From SOIL31 sp964636815 (GTDB lineage Bacteria > Babelota > Babeliae > Babelales > Vermiphilaceae), in assembly GCA_964636815.1 (NCBI GenBank), contig CAZWTF010000005.1, forward strand, positions 1 to 64,000: a stretch of DNA of 64,000 bases, given 5' to 3'. The translations under genes and the position numbers were made by a program. This document shows, piece by piece, positions 1-9,000 of this stretch. The notes beneath the pieces were generated by a model that saw only the letters and a program-made list of their open reading frames with translations, was not told the origin of the DNA and did not search any database. The first letter of the stretch is position 1; each line of letters starts with the position of its first letter.

Positions 1-3000
1 GCAGCGTTAGCAAGAACTGTTGCAGTAGCAACGTTACTTGCAGTTTGTCCATCAACTAAGCTTACAACCGTTGCACCTTGTGTGCCTGTTACATCACCAC
101 TCAAAGATCCAGAGAAGTTAGTTGCAGTAGTTGCAGTTGTTGCATTACCACTTAAATTTGCAGTAATCGTACCTGCAGAGAAGTTACCTGATCCATCACG
201 TGCAACAATGGCGCTTGCTGTGTTTGCACTTGTAGCAGTTGTAGCAGAGTTAGCAACTTTACCTGCTGTAGTTATTGTTGCAAGTTTGGTATCAACAATT
301 GCAGCAGCTGGATCAACATCAGAATTAATAATTAATGAACTTGATAGATTGCCTGATGCATCATTATGCACAACGCCAGCTGTGGTAAATGCATTAATAG
401 ATATTGTTCCGCCATTAGTAATTTTTAATCGTTCTATGGCATTAGTACTCAATGATAAATCCCCGCTACTTGCTGATAGTCCTGATGTTGTGCTTCCTGT
501 AAACACAAGAGAAGGTAATGCGGTTGTACCTGCAGGAAGTTGCAATGTTCCTGTCATTGTGTCACCAGATTTTGCAACTTTGCCGTTTAGTTGAGCTTGT
601 ATTGGTGAAGTTACACCTGATAGATAACCAAGTTCAGCATTGGTAACTGTGCTAGAAGTAAGCTGATTGGTAACAGAATCAGTAATTACAACGCGATCTG
701 GTGTTAATGCACCAACAATAAAGTTATCGTCTGTTTTCAATACATTTGCACTGTCTCTATATAAATTTGTGTCTCCATCAAACACAATTTGAGTACCTGT
801 TGTTGGTAATTGTAATTGATTATTTAAACCATCAAGTTGCATTACAGTATATTCTGGAACTACTGATTGACCAACAATATCACTGTTTTGATAATTAAAT
901 AAAAGTTCTGCTGTAGAACTATTTTTATTAATATTCCATCCGCGTAGTGCCGAAGTTCCACCAACAGGTGAACCTGTATCTGATATTAAAGAAAGTCCCG
1001 CGGTATTAGTTCTGTCAGTAGTAATTGCAATAAGATTTGCATTGTTTTCTGATAACATAAACCAAGACGATGGATTAGATAACGGATTTATATACCCTAT
1101 CGCTTGAGTAGAATACAATGAGGATTTATAATCAATTTTAGGATGAGTTGAACTATTGATCACTACATGTATTAACGATGTATCTACGTCTGATTCTGTT
1201 CCAAAGCTAAGCGCATGATCTTTATCTGTATCAAATAAAGCTAAGGCAACATTAGTTGGATCATTAATAATGATTTTACTCGTTGCTGCAATGCCAGCAG
1301 AAAAATTTAATGAAGAACTTCCTTGTTGAAGAATATCTGTAGTACAATTTGTAACGTTAACACTTGAAGCAGATAGTATTGTTGATGAAGTATCTCCCGA
1401 TAAGCCAACTTGAATACCTGTGATATAGTTTTTTATCACGGAACTATTTATAGCAACAGTAGCATTATCAGAAATAAATATTCCTGTGCCGTTGGGTACA
1501 CCCAAAGAATCATTGCCGTTAAATGCGCAACCTATAATTTCAGCTTTTGTTCCTGCACCACTTACTTGTAAGTCAACATCAGATGAATCAATTGTTAATT
1601 CAAATGTACAACCAGAAAGTGTCATGCGAGAAGCGCCGTCTTGTACAATCTCAGATGCATTAAATTTGAAAGTACCATTATTGACCCCAATGGTAGCGTT
1701 GCTAGTTATATTAAGACCTGTTAAACATTCTACTATAAAACTACTATTAATAGTGGCATTAGCATTAGCGCCTGTTATGCTAATACCCGTATTTGCAGGA
1801 ACGGGAGACCCTAGAGTTGCTCCAACAAAAGTTGAAGTGTTACATTCTATTAAAACATTATTAATGCTGAGCCCTATTCCATTAGCAGAAAAGAGACAAT
1901 TATTAAATATGTAAAAATCGGATACCGTACCATTGCAATCTGCCCCAATAAGAAAGTTTACCATTTGTACATTGTTAATAACGGATAAACTTCCAGATGT
2001 TAAAGAAATACCTGTTGCTAAAGGAGAGAATGAATTTAAGGTAAGTTCGTTGATAATGATAGATTCATTGATTAAAAGAAAATCGTTTGAGGCAGTATTA
2101 GGAATAAGCACTACACTACTTGAAGAACTACCAATAATAGAAATTCCTTCAGCAGTAACAGTAAGTGGTCCTGCGCTATTATCTTCAATATAAATGCCGG
2201 GATTAATAAAAATAACAATTGGATTACTACTACTTGCAAGACTATTAGCGGTTGTAATTGCTTGAGCAAGAGATGCATAAGGACTATCAAATGATCCGTT
2301 ACCAGTAATATCATCACCATATTTTGTTACATAAATAGTTTGACTTACTGCGGGCGCAATAGCTCCGCCTTCAGTAACCCATTCTAAGTTAGTTGGTGTT
2401 ACCGCACCAGCGTGTAACGTTTGACTAGCAGTAGGTGTAGTTGTTGGTAAAGATAATGTATAACTTGAAGGAATAGTTGCTTGCGCATTAATTCCAACAT
2501 ATTGCCCACCTGTAGCATCTTGAAAGCGCACTTCATTTTGCGTAAGCATATTGAGTGCACCGGTCATTGAATCACCAGTTTTTGAAACTTTATTATTAAG
2601 TTGTGTTTGTATTGGTGAAGTTACACCTGATACATAACCAAGTTCAGTATTAGTGACAGCACTAGACGTTAATTGATTGGTAACAGAATCGGTAATTACA
2701 ACGCGATTTGGTGTTAATGTACCAACAATTAAATTATCATCAGTTTTTAATACGCTTGCACTATCTCTGTATAAATTTGTATCTCCACCAAAAATAATTT
2801 GTGTGCCTATTGTTGGTATTTGTATTTGATTATTTAAACCATCAAGTTGCATAACGGTATATTGTGGAATAGCTATTTGTCCAACAGTGTCACTATTTTG
2901 ATAATTAAATGAAAGTTCTGCTGTTGAACCATTTTTGTTAATATCCCATCCGCGTAGTGCAGACGTTCCACCAACTGGCGAACCTTCATCAGATATTAAG

Positions 3001-6000
3001 CGTAACTCTGCAATTTTGGTGCGATCTGTAGTTATTGATGTAAGGTTTGTGTTGTTAGCAGATGAAACGTATAACGATGATGAACTACCATATGGATTAT
3101 CAAAACCTATCGCTTGGGTAGAATATAAGGATGATGTATAGTTAATTCCAGGATGGTTAATAGAGTCAATTGCTGCTTGAATTAATATTGTGTTTACATC
3201 TGCTGTTGAACCAACAGTAAGAGCTCCTTCATCTTCTAAATCAAAAAACGATAATGAAACATTCGTTGGATCATTGATAATAATAGTGTCAGCTGAAGCT
3301 GAACCAGAATTAAAGAGTAGAGTGGAAGAACCTTCTTGTAGAATATTAGTTGTACAATCATTAATAATAATGCTTGAAGCAGATAATGTTGTTGAAGAAG
3401 TATCTCCCGGAAGACCAATATGAAGACCGGTAGTATAATTACGTACAGTACTACTATTCATATTAAGAGTAGCATTATCAGAAACCTGTATTGCCGTTGC
3501 TTGAGGAATATTCAATGCGCTTATGCCATTAAAAGAACAACCAATTATTTCAGCAGATGTTCCTATTTCACTTATTTGTATTCCAATATCAGTTGGATTA
3601 TTAGTTGTTTCAAAACTAGAACCAGACAATATCATTTTAGATGCGCCACTTTGAAAAACATTCGTTGTATTAAGCTTAAAAGTAGCTGCATTAATAGTAG
3701 CCGATAATGTATTGCCGCCTATATTGATAGCGGTTTCACAAAGCACACAAGACCCCCCACTCATAACAAAATATGAAGTTGCTCCTGTTAGACTAATACC
3801 GGTATTAGCCGCCACTCCAAGTCCATCTGATCCTAGTATAATACAGCTATTACATTGTAAAGAGGCATCATTAACTGATATACCTGTTCCATTATTAATG
3901 AAAATACAGCTACTACATACATAAATACTTGTAGAGCCGATACACGACATACCTGTTTGGAAATTGGTTACTTCTATGTTATTAAATGTTGAAAAATTTC
4001 CAGTCGTAAGAGAAATACCCGTCGCGGTTGATAATCCAGTTGCTAAAAGAGTTACATTACTAACACTGCTTGTATTATTTATGAGTAACAAATCATTGGA
4101 TAATGTATTTGGTATAATAAACGTAGTATTAGCGGAGTTACCTGTGATAGTAATACCGTCAACGGAAATAGTTAATGGTCCAGCACTATTATCTTCAACA
4201 TAATCACCGGGTCCCATAAAAATAGCAATTGGATAACTACTACTTGCCAGGCTGTTAGCAACATCAATTGCTTTTGCAAGAGTTGCAAAAGGATGATCAA
4301 ATGAACCGTCTCCAGTGGTATCATTACCATATTTTGTTACATAAACCGTTTGACTAATTGCAGGTACAATCGATCCTCCTTCATCAGCCCATTCTAAATT
4401 AGTCGGTGTTATGGAATTAGCACGTAAAATTTGACGTGAAGTTGGAATATTTGTTGGCAATGAGACTGTATAGCTTGAAGGAATAGTTGCTTGTGCATTA
4501 ATACCAACATATTGCCCCCCTGCGGAATCTTGGAAACGCACTTCATTTTGTACAAGCATGTTAAGCGTTCCGGTCATTGAATCACCAGAACGTGACACTT
4601 TATTATTAAGTTGTGTTTGTATTGGTGAAGTTACACCTGATACATAACCAAGTTCAGTATTAGTAACGGTACTAGATGTTAATTGGTTAGTAACAGAATC
4701 AGTAGTTACAACGCGATTTGGCGTTAATGTACCAACAATCAAATTATCATCAGTTTTTAATACACTTGTACTATCTCTATATAAATTTGTATCTCCACCA
4801 AAAACAATTTGTGTACCTGTTGTTGGTAATTGTAATTGATTATTAAATCCATCAAGTTGCATCACTACATAAGGTAATATCACTGATTGACCAACAATAT
4901 CACTGTTTTGGTAGGTAAATGAAAGTTCTGCATCAGAACTGTTTTTATTTATATCCCAACCACGTAATGCTGACGTTCCACCAGCAGGCGAAGCAGTGTC
5001 CGAAACTAAACGTATACCAGCAATATCAGTTCTATCTGTTGTGATAGCAGTAAGATTAGCATTATTAGGAGATTGAATAAATAATGATGATGGATTGTTT
5101 ATTTCATTCAAGTAACCTATTGCTTTGGTATTATAGAGAGACGAAAGATAATTAATACCGGGTTGCATTCCTCCCGGTATTGCAACTTGTATCAATGAAG
5201 TGTCTGTATCAGAGGCTGATCCAATAGTAAGTGCAGCGTTATCTTCTAAATCAAAATAAGCAAGGCTCACATTAGTTGAATCGTTAATAACAACTTTACT
5301 GCTTGATGCTGTACCTGCATTGTAATCTAAAGAGGTTGATCCTTGTTGTAACATATCTGTTGTACAATCACGAATCTTACATGATGCAGCAGATACAACT
5401 GTTGATGCAGTATCACTCACTGTTCCAACTTGTAGACCGGTAACATAATTAATAATAACGCTACTTACCATGCCAACAAAAGCATTATCAGTTACTTTTA
5501 TAGCACTTCCCTGTGGTACACCTAAACTATCATGACCGTTAAATTCACAGCCTATTATTTCTGCGAATGTTCCTGCACCTTCTACTTGTATTTTGATATC
5601 TGATGGAAGAGATGCCAATTCAAATGTACAACTAGAACATGTCATATGTGATGCGCCATCTTGAAGAATATCAAAAGTGTTAATTCTAAAACTTATACCA
5701 GTAGGAGTACATATAGCATTATTAGTTATATGAATACCTGTAGTGCACACACCAATAACGCCGCCAGAAATAATTGCATTAGAAAGAGACCCTGTTACAA
5801 CAACACCCGTATTGGCAGCTGGACCAGTTAAAGATGGTGTGCCGAAAAATGTACAATCATTACATTCAGCATTTGCATCATTAATTAATAATGCTGTACC
5901 ATTACCAACAAAGAGACAGTTGTTAAAACCATATGACGAATTTGATAATCCTCCAATACCATCAATCCCTATAAGGAAATTATATACATAAATATTTTCA

Positions 6001-9000
6001 AGGACTGACAAATTATTAGAATACATGGTCAGACCTGTTGCTAGTGGAGATGATGACTGGAATGTCATATCAATCATTTGTATAGGGTTATTAATAAGGA
6101 GTAAATCATTTGAAGGAGTATTTGGCATAATAATAACGCCATGAGAAGAATCACCTACAATAGAAAGACCATTGACATTAATAGTCAGGGGGCCGGCACT
6201 GTTATCTTCAACATATAATCCTGATTTAACCAAAATAGAAACAGGATTAAGAGTCGATGAAAGCGTATTAGCTAAGTCAATTGCTTTTGATAAACTTGCA
6301 AAAGGAAACGCAAGCGAACCGTTTCCTGTGGTATCATTACCATATTTTGCAACATAAATAGTTCTGCTATTTAATGGAAGAGTCGATCCTCCAACGGTTG
6401 TCCATTCTAAGTTAGTTGGTGTGGTTGCATTTGCCATGAGTACTTGATATGCCGTTGGGACAGTTGATGGTAATGCAACGGTATAACTTGTTGGAATAGT
6501 AGTTGGAGCTTGAATTCCTACATATTCATTACCAATTGCGTCTTGGAATCGAATTGAGTTTTGCGTAAGCATATTGAGCGTGCCTGTCATGGAATCACCA
6601 GCTTTTGCAACCTTGGCATCAATTTGTGTTTGAATTGGTGAAGTCACACCTGATAAATAACCAAGTTCAGTGGTAGTTGCTGCGCTTGAAATAAGTTGAT
6701 TTGTGACAGTATCAGTAGATACAGCACGATTTGGAGTTAAAGTTCCTACGATAAGATTATCATCTGTTCTTAAAACATTAGCGGCACTTCTATATAAATT
6801 GGTATCACCACCAAAAACAATTTGGGTGTTCACTGTTGGTAATTGTAATTGATTATTAACACCATCAAGTTGCATTACTGTGTATTCTGGTACAACTACT
6901 TGTCCAGAGCTATCACTGTTTTGATAATTAAATAAAAGCTCTGCAGAAGAACCATTCTTGTTGATATCCCATCCGCGTAACGCAGATGTGCCACCAAGTG
7001 GTGATCCTGTATCAGAAACTAAACGTACTCCCGCTATATAAGCTCTATCTTTTGCAATTGCAGTAAGATTTGCATTGTTATTAGAAGTAACATATAAGCT
7101 AGATGGATTAACTGAAGTATTTGTCATTCCTATTGCTTGAGTAGAATAAAGAGATGATTTATAACGAATACTTGGATCATCACTAGAGCCAACACTTGTT
7201 GCAATTAAACCAGTATCAACATCACTTGTTGATCCTATAGTAAGCATGTTATTATTGTTAAGATCAAAATATGCAAGATTAACATTTGTCGGATCATTGA
7301 TAGTGATTTTATCATTTGATAACGTACCGGCATTAAAGTTTAAAGTAGAAGAGCCTTCTTGTTGAATGTCTGTTGTGCAATTATTAATAGTAAAGGCTGA
7401 AACAGACGCTATTGTTGAAGCGGTATCACCTGACACACCAACTTGTAGAGCAGTGTCATAATTTTTCATACTACCACTACTAATATCAAGATGTGCATTA
7501 TTGCTTACTCTAATACATTGTCCTTCAGCAACACCAAGTAAGTTATTACCATTAAATTGACAACCTACTATTTCAGCAATTGTTCCTGGATCACTTATTT
7601 GAATATCAACATCAGAACTTCCATTGGTAAGTTCAAAATTTGATCCATTAAGAACCATACGTGAAGCGCCTGTTTGTATAATATCATAGGTATTGAGCTT
7701 AAATGATGTTGAACTAATAGTAAGATTTGAATTATCGTTAATACTAAATCCTATATTACATTTTCCTACCGCACCTCCATCAACAAGCACGCTTGCTCCA
7801 GCTCCTGTTGAATATATCCCTGTATTTGCTGCAGGGTTAACTACTGATGGTGTACCAAAGAAAGAACATCCAACTATTTGCACACGACTATCATTAACAT
7901 TTAATCCTGTTGTGTTAGCAATAAACAGACATGCTGTAAAACCATAAAGCTGAACCGTTCCGCCAGAACACAATACTCCTGTTAAAAAGTTGGTGAATCT
8001 CACACTATTAAATGTTGATAAATTACCTGCAGTTAATGTTAATCCTGTTGCAAGTGGTGAAGATGATTGCAGAGAAAGATCAGCAAAGCGAGTTGTAGCA
8101 TTTACTAAAATAAGATCATTACTTGGAGTTGAAGGCATAATAATAACACCAGTTGTCGATGCTCCTACAACTGAAATACCTGTTGCGGTAATAGTCAATG
8201 GACCTGAACTATTATTTTCAACATAGATGCCTGATTCCATTATAATACATATCGGATTTGATATTGTTGCAAGTGAATTTGCAACGTTGATGGCTTTAGA
8301 AAGCGTTGCATATGGGGCATCAGAAGAACCATCACCTGTTGTATCGTTACCAAATTTAGCAACATAAATAGTTTTACTACTTGCTGGAGTTACTGATCCA
8401 CCAGACGTAAACCATTCCAAGTTAGTTGGAGTGGTTCCATTCGCACGCATAATTTGGTGCGCAATAGGTGTTGTTGTTGGTAAAGATAATGTATAACTTG
8501 AAGGAATAGTTGTTTGTGCATTAACACCTACATAATTTCCGAAAGCATCATTAAAACGCACAGCATTTTGCGTGAGCATACTTAATGCCCCCGTCATTGA
8601 ATCACCAGAACGTGACACTTTATTGTTGAGCTGCGTTTGAATTGGTGAAGTTACACCTGATAAATAATCAAGCTCAGCAGCAGTTGCTATGCTTGAAATC
8701 AGTTGATTAGTTGCAGAATCAGTGGCTACTGCACGGTTTGGCGTTAAGGTTCCAACAATCAGATTATCATCTGTTTTTAAAACATTAGCAGCACTTCTAT
8801 ATAAATTGGTATCACCACCAAAAACAATTTGAGTGTTTGTCGTTGGTAATTGTAACTGATTATTAAGACCGTCAAGTTGCATCACCGTGTATTCTGGTAC
8901 TACTACTTGCCCAGAACTATCACTGTTTTGATAATTAAATGAGAGTTCTGCAGAAGAACCATTTTTGTTGATATCCCATCCGCGCAACGCAGATGTACCA